Shown here in pieces: positions 8,401 to 15,958 of a stretch of DNA of 64,000 nucleotides; position 1 is the first letter of the stretch; each line of letters begins with the position of its first letter. The translations under genes were made by a program, and so were the position numbers. Below the pieces are notes generated by a model. The model was not told the origin of the DNA, searched no databases, and saw only the letters and a list, made by a program, of their open reading frames with translations. This DNA comes from an uncultured Pelagimonas sp. (GTDB lineage: Bacteria; Pseudomonadota; Alphaproteobacteria; Rhodobacterales; Rhodobacteraceae), in contig CANMPP010000002.1 of NCBI GenBank assembly GCA_947499735.1, positions 1-64,000 on the forward strand, written 5' to 3'.

Positions 8401-10912
8401 CATCATCCAATTGGCGCAGGGTCATCAGGCGGAACGGATCATTTTCGCCTTCCCCCTCTGCAAAAGAAATCGGTTCTTCGGTCAGATCCACAAACCCACG
8501 CACAGCGGTCGTGCCGTAACTGTGGCCTGCGCCCTCGGAACGTTCTTTGAACAAGCCCAGCATTGGCACATCTGCAGAACCTTCAACGGTCAGCGCACGT
8601 TCGTGCCAATCCGCACAAGACTGCGCGATTGTGTCGAATTGAACACCGCCAACTGGTGTTTTCATATTGGGGAAATACTTTGCGAAAATCCGGTCATTTG
8701 TGTCCAGGAAATTCGGTTCAAAGAATTCGCCGCCCGAATAGCTTTCAACTGTACATAGGCCAACCTTGCCCATGGTTTTCATCAGCGCCTTTTCAGCCGC
8801 TTTTTTGAATTTGGAATAGGCGATTGTGCAGTCGTCTTCGTTGCCAAACAGTTCTTCTGCCCGCATGCGCACACCCAAGGGATAAACAGCAGCGGCCCCA
8901 AAGCCCAAGGCGCAAGCGATATGGTGGGATGATGCGATTTGTCCGCTTTCCACGACCAGAGACACTTTAAACCGCAGACCTTCTTCGATCAGGCGCTGGT
9001 TGATGGCAGAAATGGCCAAGGTCATAGGAAGCGCCGCTTTTTCGTGACAGATATGGCGATCTGATACGATGGCGATGCCGCCTTTTTCACGTGCAAAATC
9101 AACGATTTCGTTTGCTACAGCGTCAACACCGGCCTCTAGCGCAGCTTCGTTTTCGGCTGGGTTCCCAAAGACCGGGGAATACAGCATGTCAAAACGCGCC
9201 CAAGGGGTTATGTCCTGTGCCTGAATTTTCAAAATTTCACGCATGCGCAGGATTGGCGAATTCACCACAATCTGGCGAGAACGCGATACACCTAGATGGG
9301 GCTTTTCACCCAGAGCAACGCGCATGGTCATACCGTCTGCTTCGCGAATAGAATCCAACGGCGGGTTGGTCACCTGCGCAAAGCGTTGGCTGAAGTATTT
9401 CGCAACGCCGCCTTCGTTGTCAGACAAGGCGTTGATCGCGTTGCCGTAACCCATCGCCGAGACCTTTTCGACGCCGGTTTGCAGCATCGGATCCATCAGG
9501 AACTTAAAGCTCTCTTGGTTGAGCGTGTAGGCCACGTAACGCGCATCACGCGTCATTTCGCCCTTGTAACGTCCAGCCGCAACACGGGGATCTTTGTCGC
9601 CGACCTCTAGGTCGTCGATATTGACGCGAGCCTCTTCCAGCAGGGCGCAATAATCTGCCTTTGACGCCAGCATTTGCAGCGCGTCATTCGTTTCGTAAAT
9701 ACGCCCTTCAGCGTGGTTGTAATAGATCATACCGCCCGCTTCGACGCGACCGCGACGGATCACATCCTCTGGTGGCAGATAGAACTGGCCTGCTTCGGAC
9801 ATGACAGCAAGATATTCATCGGTTTCAACGGAACGCAGCGGGCGCAGACCCAGACGGTCCAAGCGCGCACCAATGATGTTGCCGTCGCCAAAAACCAACG
9901 CGGCGGGGCCATCGTTCTTTTCTTCATACAAGGAAAAGAATTCCAACATATTGCGCACATCAGGCGACATCTGCGCATCGTTTTCCCAAGCAGGTGGCAT
10001 CATCGCGACGACAGCCGTGACCAGATCCAGCCCTTCGTCATAGACGCGGGCATTTAGGGTTTGGTCCAAACGGCAGCTGTCGGATTGGCCTTTGGGGCGG
10101 ATGATGGCTTTGGAGCGTGCCAAGGCGATGGCGGCTTCGCTCAGGCGGTTTTTCTTGTCCGTGTTCAATTCGCCATTATGCGCCATCAGGCGGAATGGTT
10201 GCGCCATAGATGGGTGCGGATCGGTATTGGTTGAAAACCGTGTGTGGAAATACATGGTGTGGACCTCATGGTCCGCGTCCCAAAGATCCTTAAAGTAAGG
10301 CATGATTTCCCTCGAATTCAGACGACCCTTGAACACCTGTGTGCGTGCAGACAAGGACAATGGATACAACCCGTCTAATTCCGGCGCGGTATAGGCAATC
10401 GCTTCAATCGCCAGCAGAGCGCGATGGATTGCAGCGTCAAATTCGGCCGCATCTTGGGTGTCATTTGCCGCGAAAACCCATTGGCGGATTGGCAATTGCC
10501 ATTTAACGGCGCGTTCGCCGATTGCGCTATTGTCTACCTCGACTTCGCGAGTCAGTAGAATGCCGAAGCCTGCGGCTTTTAGTTTTTCCTCGATCAACGT
10601 GATGGCAGCATCTAGTTGGGCATCATCGGATGGCATGAAAAAGTTGCCAACACCAAAGCGACCAGCCTTCAGATCCTGTCCCGTGAGTTTGCTGAAAAAC
10701 CGCAGCGACAGATCAACCGAAATACCTGCACCATCGCCCACACCCTCTGAAGACATGCCGCCACGATGTGGCACAGCGCAAAGCGCTTCATGTCCTTTAA
10801 CCAAGAGATCATGGGTTTGCTTGCTGTCCTTACGCGTCAAAAAGCCAACGCCACAGGCGCTGTGTTCGAGGTTCGGATCATAAAGGCCGGTATTCAAAGG
10901 CATATCGGTCAT
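5441..10912 (-). CDS. Extended glutamate synthase large-subunit-like protein (GltB-like, 1823 aa)
   Basis: A class-II glutamine amidotransferase fused to a glutamate synthase core. C20 (SACGVGF) is the expected N-terminal nucleophile after processing. The glutaminase domain continues to about residue 430 with RFSTNTDPHPSMAQPF and HNGELNT. The FMN/2-oxoglutarate barrel has GQGAKPGEGGQLP and SPPPHHDTYSIEDL. The iron-sulfur cysteines are C1256, C1262 and C1266, spaced C-x5-C-x3-C, one residue shorter than the usual C-x5-C-x4-C. A GXGXG domain ends near residue 1627. Ordinary GltB is about 1500 residues. Here there is roughly 90 residues of extra sequence between about 893 and 996, and a 196-residue helical C-terminal extension of unknown type. 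The frame is uninterrupted. GltD is absent; a CysJ-type reductase follows. It probably makes glutamate from glutamine and 2-oxoglutarate, but another amide-transfer role is possible. Confidence 0.88.
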   Translation of the reverse strand: MTDMPLNTGLYDPNLEHSACGVGFLTRKDSKQTHDLLVKGHEALCAVPHRGGMSSEGVGDGAGISVDLSLRFFSKLTGQDLKAGRFGVGNFFMPSDDAQLDAAITLIEEKLKAAGFGILLTREVEVDNSAIGERAVKWQLPIRQWVFAANDTQDAAEFDAAIHRALLAIEAIAYTAPELDGLYPLSLSARTQVFKGRLNSREIMPYFKDLWDADHEVHTMYFHTRFSTNTDPHPSMAQPFRLMAHNGELNTDKKNRLSEAAIALARSKAIIRPKGQSDSCRLDQTLNARVYDEGLDLVTAVVAMMPPAWENDAQMSPDVRNMLEFFSLYEEKNDGPAALVFGDGNIIGARLDRLGLRPLRSVETDEYLAVMSEAGQFYLPPEDVIRRGRVEAGGMIYYNHAEGRIYETNDALQMLASKADYCALLEEARVNIDDLEVGDKDPRVAAGRYKGEMTRDARYVAYTLNQESFKFLMDPMLQTGVEKVSAMGYGNAINALSDNEGGVAKYFSQRFAQVTNPPLDSIREADGMTMRVALGEKPHLGVSRSRQIVVNSPILRMREILKIQAQDITPWARFDMLYSPVFGNPAENEAALEAGVDAVANEIVDFAREKGGIAIVSDRHICHEKAALPMTLAISAINQRLIEEGLRFKVSLVVESGQIASSHHIACALGFGAAAVYPLGVRMRAEELFGNEDDCTIAYSKFKKAAEKALMKTMGKVGLCTVESYSGGEFFEPNFLDTNDRIFAKYFPNMKTPVGGVQFDTIAQSCADWHERALTVEGSADVPMLGLFKERSEGAGHSYGTTAVRGFVDLTEEPISFAEGEGENDPFRLMTLRQLDDAFSISEKGYVNTSFDKLSKEQIDTFKITPGYRDFSLMMSEERHKRPAALRDVLSFPADITFYDKVDDIKREMMLFNRAGNRDFVIRGLEVEPIGQDEFLLRLTGPKSADIGRLDALRQSLVERFANDMIGHTVTGGALKIAVTGRALDYISRIKPAQPRIDLEQVQPASEITSRLASGAMSHGALVATAHEAVAHGTNMVGGMSNSGEGGEHISRYGTIRASKIKQFASGRFGVWAGYLAEPNLEEIEIKIGQGAKPGEGGQLPAPKVTVEIAAARGGTPGVELISPPPHHDTYSIEDLGQLIHDAKAARVRVIVKLVSSEGIGTIAVGVAKAGADVINVAGSTGGTGAASVTSLKYTGRAAEIGIAEVHQALCANGIRQKVMLRCSGAMQTGSDVVKAALMGGDSFEFGTTALMMLKCVMAKNCNIKCPAGLTTNPEVFDGDPRALAQYLLNIAHETREILAELGLQSLAEARGRSDLLHLLDHPASVGQLNLRDMLTHVSENPVENPVYLERDFAVDDKLLEQVQSRLFDGGETRIEIKPNEPLNNRNKTVGGQLGIDIERLLNHEIADLPAAAHEDVRGRRYLDPRSVRVVTQGSAGQSFGAFCNDGMVMEHTGTCNDGVGKGANGGEIIVKSPGGGSARENVLIGNFALFGATGGRTFIEGQAGDRFAVRNSGATAVVEGVGDFCAEYMTNGAILNLGTFAKGYGNGMSGGFAYQYDPEGRLPDMLSKDSVFMGTLTDGSAEADIHRDAVHQLLNWHVEATGSRKAQDILADWEAAQAKMAWVMPKALLQYQDADAILAAKTRKDLIDELSTALAAHQVANLKKAWKAGRPVHRGTVPAYGEMDTDDMFRLLNSYTVLEMAQNLAIKRAGKGADQIARDKAARNLILTEDFGLMAALAKHAKQAVSDYDDAGLATLVADKRLRDFKTALSMRNILNMDSPGTYSWILHQDRKNRASLGTIPSFDELFAQNALPDLASRIAAE

Positions 10913-11311
10913 AGGGCTCGCTTTCAGTCGAAGATCTCCGCTGCTTTGCGTTAGGCAAAGCGCGGTGGCGTTCCGAAGAATGGTATTTAGGGCTCGATAT
11001 TAGGTCATAAGTTATGACTTAATGTCGTCTGGCTGATTGGCTTTTAACCGCCGTTTTCGTCAAATTCAAGAGAAAGCCGGTAAATTATAGGTAAGTACCT
11101 GTGACATATATGGGTGGGATACCAAGCGACATATACTGCAAGTGGTAGATAAACAGAGTAAATTCAGGAGGCTAGTAAGCTTACAGAAGAAAAGAGTGAC
11201 GTTAGAGCAGATCTGCTTTGGCGCATATTGGGCGTTATGATCTCATCTCAACGGCCGTCGATATAATCGTAGTTCGACGCGATTCCGGAGAATCGTTGCT
11301 GTAAGCGTTGG
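10913..11311. other. Intergenic region upstream of the gltB-like operon
   Basis: About 400 bp between the GltB-like start and the stop of the GGDEF-EAL gene, both on the minus strand. It must hold the promoter of the gltB-like operon. The clearest element is a 7-1-7 palindrome at 11004-11018. An AGGAGG-like string near 11166 on the plus strand is not followed by a convincing gene. Nothing else is recognised. Confidence 0.5.
11004..11018. promoter_or_regulatory. Perfect 7-1-7 palindrome, candidate operator of the gltB-like operon
   Basis: GTCATAA-G-TTATGAC, about 92 bp upstream of the GltB-like start codon. The symmetry and position suit a dimeric repressor or activator site. The cognate regulator is unknown; it does not match the NtrC consensus. 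Confidence 0.4.
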
Positions 11312-13381
11312 CTATGTTTTGCTGAGATTACTTTCGATCTCATGGATCGTTTCAATCAATTCGTCTTTATGAACCGGCTTCGAGTATATGTATCCCTGAA
11401 CCTCTTGGCAGGCGCTATCACGCAAAATGGCCAATTGAGATTCATATTCGACCCCTTCCGCAACCGCCGTTGCGCCGATCTGCTCGGCAAGTGTCAAAAT
11501 CAAATCGATGATAGGTTTGGAATTGGGCAATTGGTCGATAAAGGATTTGTCAATCTTGATGCAGTTCAGCGGGAAGCTTGAGATATAGGCAAGATTGGAA
11601 TAACCGGTTCCAAAATCATCGATTGATACGTGAAACCCCAGTTCATGAATGGCGTTGAGCCGTTTGGCGACAAGAGACACATCCCCTATCAAAACGTTTT
11701 CTGTGATCTCAAGTTCGACTTTACCTTTGGGGAAATGGGGTAAGCTAGCAATCTCTTTCAAGCTTTCCATTAAGCGATTGTCTTGGAACTGGCGCGGTGA
11801 AATGTTGATCGACACGCCGATTTCCAAACCTTCTTTATGCCACGCGCAAATCTGAGACCCGGCTTTGCGAATGATCATTTCACCAAGTTTCTCAATCAGG
11901 CCCGTTTCTTCACAAATCGGAATGAATAAACCGGGCGGCAGAATCCCTTTTGTTGGGTGGTCCCAGCGAACAAGGGCCTCAACGCTTACGACGCGACCAT
12001 GGGTGATGTCGACGCGAGGCTGATAAAAAAGAACAAATTCGTCTTGCTCGACGGCACGAGCGATTTCGACTTCCAGTTTTGCACGGTTGCTGGCGGCGCG
12101 GTTCATATCCTCGCAAAAAACTGAATATCTGTTTCGGCCGGTTTGTTTGGATTCGTAGAGGGCCAAATCGGATCTACGTAATGCTTCATTGCTAGAGGCC
12201 ACATCATCATCGATAACTGCACCGCCCAGGCTGGCGGAAACGCGTAACCGTGTCTCTCCGCATAAAATTGGTTCTCGTAGTAGCGACAGCAGAATTTTTG
12301 CGCGTTCGGCCAGCTTATCTGTGTCGTAATCGCCCTCCATCAGCAGGAGAAATTCGTCACCACCTAACCGGGCAAGAGTGTCTTGTGGTTCAGATGTTCG
12401 GAGAATGCGGTTAACCGTCTCGCGAAGAACGCTGTCACCCACATCATGACCAAAATTGTCGTTGATCTGTTTGAAATGATCCAAGTCGATAAAGAGCAAT
12501 GCCGACCCTGACGCCGTCTGTGTTTCAAACAGCGCGTCCAATTTGCGATTTAGGTAGTTGCGATTAAAACATTTTGTCAGCTGATCACGCGTCGCAAGGT
12601 TATGCGCAGTGTCGCGTGCTGTTTTCAGTTCGTTCACATCAATTGCCGTTACAAGCAAAGCTTGCTCGCCCGTTGCCGGGTCAATGCAGCGCTTTACCGA
12701 CAGGTCAAACCAGCTGCGACCAATCTGCGTGTGTATTTTTGCGATAACGCGCTTTTCCCCTTTGGAGATAACTTCCAAAATCAGGTCGTCATAGATCTCT
12801 GGCTGATCAAATAGGGCGCGAAACCCATCTTCCCCGGCACCCAATCGGTCGCGGGCAGAGGGGTTCATATAGCTCGGCGGGCCGTCTTCAGGGTACATCA
12901 GAATCATCACGTCTGAATGCAGTAGGGCATCCCGGCTGCGTAAATTTTCGGGCTGTTCGGCATCCTGATTGACGGCTTCGCATAAAAGCCCCATGCGCCC
13001 GTCAGGCAGGCGATACCCACTGAACACCAGAAGAATCGATGTCGGTTTTCCATTGGGGTAAATGGTCCAACTTTCCGAAAACACCACGTCGCGATCAATG
13101 AAGTCCTTTTGGTATTGTTCCAAGCGCTGGGCGACTTTAGAGGACATCCCGTCAACAAGGTCACGTTGCCGCAATTCTTCCTCACTGTCGGCTTGCCATA
13201 AGCTTAAAGCGGCGGTGTTTGCTAACACGACATGAGAGGTATCAACATCATAAACCCAAATTGGGGTTCTCAGTTTGCGCAATGTCTCGAAGCAAACCAT
13301 TTGGTATTTGCCTGCTTCAATGTCAGACTGCGTGACATATGACATGTTTGGCGACGCCAATTTTTTCGAACCTTGAGACAT
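11312..13381 (-). CDS. PAS-GGDEF-EAL cyclic-di-GMP turnover protein
   Basis: A 689-residue cytoplasmic sensor with no transmembrane segments seen. Two PAS-like regions lie at about residues 25-130 and 145-250, followed by a GGDEF domain (GGDEF at about residue 340) and an EAL domain (EALVRW at about 468). The diguanylate cyclase signature is intact, while the inhibitory site five residues upstream reads EPQD instead of RxxD, so product inhibition is probably lost. The phosphodiesterase residues also look intact: ELEITEN, DDFGTGYS, KIDKSF and AEGVE. It may therefore both make and break c-di-GMP, with PAS domains setting the balance. A later ATG (13345) could be used. It follows a glutathione transferase gene at 34 bp and may share its transcript. 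Confidence 0.92.
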   Translation of the reverse strand: MSQGSKKLASPNMSYVTQSDIEAGKYQMVCFETLRKLRTPIWVYDVDTSHVVLANTAALSLWQADSEEELRQRDLVDGMSSKVAQRLEQYQKDFIDRDVVFSESWTIYPNGKPTSILLVFSGYRLPDGRMGLLCEAVNQDAEQPENLRSRDALLHSDVMILMYPEDGPPSYMNPSARDRLGAGEDGFRALFDQPEIYDDLILEVISKGEKRVIAKIHTQIGRSWFDLSVKRCIDPATGEQALLVTAIDVNELKTARDTAHNLATRDQLTKCFNRNYLNRKLDALFETQTASGSALLFIDLDHFKQINDNFGHDVGDSVLRETVNRILRTSEPQDTLARLGGDEFLLLMEGDYDTDKLAERAKILLSLLREPILCGETRLRVSASLGGAVIDDDVASSNEALRRSDLALYESKQTGRNRYSVFCEDMNRAASNRAKLEVEIARAVEQDEFVLFYQPRVDITHGRVVSVEALVRWDHPTKGILPPGLFIPICEETGLIEKLGEMIIRKAGSQICAWHKEGLEIGVSINISPRQFQDNRLMESLKEIASLPHFPKGKVELEITENVLIGDVSLVAKRLNAIHELGFHVSIDDFGTGYSNLAYISSFPLNCIKIDKSFIDQLPNSKPIIDLILTLAEQIGATAVAEGVEYESQLAILRDSACQEVQGYIYSKPVHKDELIETIHEIESNLSKT

Positions 13382-13414
13382 GAGGAAATCACATACCTTT
13401 TGCTGCCGTGGCTT

Positions 13415-14056
13415 TTAGGCCGCCGCGCCTTTGCTATGAACGCCCAATTCTGAGAGCGGTTCGAAATTAGGGGTGGATGATACGTTTGCGATCCAACGTG
13501 CAATGTCGGGATAATCCGCCAGATTAAGCCCTGCTTCTTCAAGTACGTGAACGTATCCAAATACAGCAATGTCCGTCAGGCTATACGTATTGCCAAGCAT
13601 GAAATCATGCGAGGACAAATGAGCGTCCAAAAAGTTCAGCCCGGGGTCTGCCTTTGTCTGCCAATTCGATATTTCAGCGGCTTTTTCTTCCGCCATATCG
13701 GGTAGTATGGTAGTAAAGAAACGGGCTGGAGAAATGAAAGGTTCAAGCTTGGATTGTTCGAAAAACATCCATTGAAGTGCCGCCGCGCGTCCCTTAGCCG
13801 TGGAGGGCATCAGGTCTGTACCTTCGCAAATGTGCCACAACATTGCGCCGCTTTCACCAATGCCAGGCCCGGTTGATGTCCGCAGATATGGGACAACGCC
13901 AAGGGGGTTGATTTTCAGAAACTCCGGCGACTTTTGTTCGCCGGACAGCACGTCGATCAAATGCAAATCAAAGGGTGTACCCAATTGACGCATTGCAAGC
14001 CACGGCTTGAAGCAGTTACCCGATCCAAGGCAGGCAAAAAGATCAATTTTTTCCAC
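13415..14056 (-). CDS. Glutathione S-transferase family protein
   Basis: A protein of about 213 residues with an N-terminal thioredoxin-like GST domain (FLKINPLGVVPYL, then GESGAMLWHI for glutathione gamma-glutamyl contact) and an all-helical C-terminal domain containing SLTDIAVFGYVHVLEE, the usual GST N-capping region. Members conjugate or isomerise substrates using glutathione; the substrate cannot be told from sequence. The frame opens at a TTG (14065), but the GTG at 14056 is better placed behind an AAAAGGGA ribosome-binding site, so that start is preferred. The next gene on the strand is the GGDEF-EAL protein. Confidence 0.87.
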   Translation of the reverse strand: MEKIDLFACLGSGNCFKPWLAMRQLGTPFDLHLIDVLSGEQKSPEFLKINPLGVVPYLRTSTGPGIGESGAMLWHICEGTDLMPSTAKGRAAALQWMFFEQSKLEPFISPARFFTTILPDMAEEKAAEISNWQTKADPGLNFLDAHLSSHDFMLGNTYSLTDIAVFGYVHVLEEAGLNLADYPDIARWIANVSSTPNFEPLSELGVHSKGAAA

Positions 14057-14393
14057 AGAAAACAATCCCTTTTCATATCAATGGCTCCAATTTGAAGGGG
14101 GGAATCTTAATTCCTTGTATAGGTTGTAGAAAGCAAATCGCTCGAGTTTTACGCGTTCACATTGGTTACGGTTCATTATTTTGACGCTGGGGCAGGCACT
14201 TTTGAGATATATGTTTTATATCAGTGTGTTAAAATAAATTTAGTGACGTCTGTTTCCTTCAAACATCACGCGTGTTAAGTTTTGAGTTAAAGAAATTTAC
14301 TCAATCAGATTGACAATAAAATTTTAAATGCACCATAAAACCACGTCCCGACTGCATCCATAGACTTGGGTCGGCGACCATAGGGAGGATAAA
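14057..14393. other. AT-rich divergent intergenic region between gst and dctP
   Basis: About 340 bp, AT-rich, separating the minus-strand GST gene from the plus-strand TRAP operon. It contains the putative dctP promoter (14310-14339) and a strong GGGAGGA ribosome-binding site just before 14394. No gene, repeat or riboswitch fold is recognised. Confidence 0.5.
14310..14339 (+). promoter_or_regulatory. Putative sigma-70 promoter of the TRAP operon
   Basis: A consensus -35 TTGACA at 14310-14315 is followed after 18 bp by CATAAA (14334-14339), four of six matching the -10 box. It lies about 55 bp before the dctP start. The -35 match is good and the -10 is weak. Confidence 0.4.
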
Positions 14394-15386
14394 ATGAATT
14401 ATTTCACAGCTCTACCAAAATCAATCTTGGGCGCAGTTGCGGCCGCGGCCCTGTTCGCATCAGGCGCCAGCGCGAAAGACATCACGCTTCGCGGTGCGAG
14501 CATGTTTGATGAAGAACATGCCTATACCAAGACATTGCAGCAATTCGCTGAGTTGGTCAGCGCGTCATATGATGGCGTCGAATTTGACCTTCGCCTGAAT
14601 GGTGAATTGGGTGACGAAAGCGATTTCGTGACATTCCTGCAGCAAGGCGTTGCAATCGACTATGCCGTAATGGCGCCATCCAATATGGCGACTTTCGCAC
14701 CGTCCATTCCATTGATGGATATGCCATTCCTATTCCGTGACCTGGAACATTGGGACACAGCGCTGGCCAGCGGTGTTATGGCGCCATTGGAAGCGGAGCT
14801 TTTGGAAAAAGCAAACATCCGCGTTATCGGCTATGCAGGTGGCGGTGTTCGTAACCTGGCTTCAGCAGATCCGATTAAGAACATCGATGAACTGACCGGT
14901 CACAAAATGCGCGTGATGGGCGCACCTATTCAGGCGCAGATCTTTTCTGCGATCAAAGCAGCCCCATCAGCAATCGCGTATAACGAAGTGTATAACGCGA
15001 TCCAAACTGGCGTAATTGCTGGCTTTGAAAACGAAGCGGCTTCGATCCAGAACCTTAAGTTCTACGAAGTGTCGCCTCACATCACGCTGACACGTCACGC
15101 GATTACAGTACGTCCAATCGTTATGGCTGACAAAACGTTCCAAAAATTGCCGGCAGATCTGCAAGCGGTTATTTTGCAAGCGGGTAAAGACGCGGGCGCA
15201 TATGGTCGTGATCTGGAAAGCACGCAAGACGGTGAAAAACTGCAAGCGATGGTTGATGCTGGTCAGGTGTTCGTGAGCGAATTCGAAGACCGTGATCAAC
15301 TGCTGGAACTGGTCGTTCCTGTACAGGACGCATATGCGGCTGAACTTGGTGCGACAGAGTTGCTGGAAGCAATTCGCGCGCAATAA
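14394..15386 (+). CDS. TRAP transporter substrate-binding protein, DctP family
   Basis: A 330-residue periplasmic binding protein with a Sec signal peptide of about 27 residues ending ASGASA. The DctP/TAXI-type fold is indicated by the FVTFLQQGVAIDYAVMAPS region, PLMDMPFLFRD, and the GHKMRVMGAP segment, whose Arg normally binds the carboxylate of the substrate. It captures an organic acid and hands it to the DctQM permease encoded next. Ligand identity is not predictable here. A GC-rich hairpin with T-run stands between this gene and dctQ, likely reducing downstream expression so that binding protein exceeds permease. Confidence 0.93.
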   Translation: MNYFTALPKSILGAVAAAALFASGASAKDITLRGASMFDEEHAYTKTLQQFAELVSASYDGVEFDLRLNGELGDESDFVTFLQQGVAIDYAVMAPSNMATFAPSIPLMDMPFLFRDLEHWDTALASGVMAPLEAELLEKANIRVIGYAGGGVRNLASADPIKNIDELTGHKMRVMGAPIQAQIFSAIKAAPSAIAYNEVYNAIQTGVIAGFENEAASIQNLKFYEVSPHITLTRHAITVRPIVMADKTFQKLPADLQAVILQAGKDAGAYGRDLESTQDGEKLQAMVDAGQVFVSEFEDRDQLLELVVPVQDAYAAELGATELLEAIRAQ

Positions 15387-15399
15387 ATAACTAAACCGC

Positions 15400-15436
15400 G
15401 AAACCCCGTCGCTGCGCTCGCAGTGGCGGGGTTTTG
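15400..15436 (+). terminator. Hairpin between dctP and dctQ (partial terminator/attenuator)
   Basis: Arms AAACCCCG and CGGGGTTTT flank a GC-rich inner part that also pairs (TCGCTGCG with CGCAGTGG, imperfect). The run of T after the stem is short. It is placed inside the operon, 14 bp after the dctP stop, so partial termination is more likely than a true operon end. Confidence 0.65.
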
Positions 15437-15469
15437 TTTCGCCGAAATTTTTAGATTGATTGGAAGAAT

Positions 15470-15958
15470 ATGGGGCACATTCTCGAAAAATTTAGTATGT
15501 GTTTACGCGTTTTGTTGGGTGTACTCGTCGCTGCGCTTGCAGTGCCAGTCTTTATGCAGGTTGTTGCAAGGCCCGGAATTATTCCGGTGTATTTATGGAC
15601 AACCGAATTGGCGGAATTTATTTTCGTTTGGACCGTCATGGTAGGTGCTATGCTGGCTGTTTGGGACGGAACACATTTTGATGTGCGTGTGATACCGGAT
15701 GCCAAACACCCTTTACTAAAACTGTTCCAAGCGGGCCTCGTTCATTTTTTGATCTTTGCTTTTGGGGTGATGTTTGCGTGGTACGGCATTGAGTATGCGC
15801 AATTCGGCAATATCCAGAAGTCAACAATGATGCGGGCCAATATGATTATCACATTCATCTCGGTGCCAATTTCCGGCGTCATCTGGGCGCTGTTTTCAGG
15901 CTATCGCCTGTATGAAGCATTCGCGGAATATCGTTCTACGAGAAAGGCCACATCATGA
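15470..15958 (+). CDS. TRAP transporter small permease, DctQ family
   Basis: 162 residues with four predicted membrane segments, matching the small membrane subunit of TRAP transporters. DctQ associates with the large DctM subunit and is needed for sodium-driven uptake with the periplasmic binding protein. The ATG at 15470 has GGAAG a few bases upstream. The end overlaps the dctM start by 4 bp (ATGA), implying coupled translation. Confidence 0.9.
   Translation: MGHILEKFSMCLRVLLGVLVAALAVPVFMQVVARPGIIPVYLWTTELAEFIFVWTVMVGAMLAVWDGTHFDVRVIPDAKHPLLKLFQAGLVHFLIFAFGVMFAWYGIEYAQFGNIQKSTMMRANMIITFISVPISGVIWALFSGYRLYEAFAEYRSTRKATS

Noticed and set aside
5441-10912. That the long GltB-like frame is a fusion of two genes or an artefact of a missed stop
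   Set aside because: The frame is continuous, all core GltB motifs occur in order, and the extra parts have ordinary protein-like composition.
11160-11270. A small plus-strand gene after an AGGAGG string near 11166
   Set aside because: No ATG, GTG or TTG at a suitable distance opens a frame of useful length, and there is no family resemblance.
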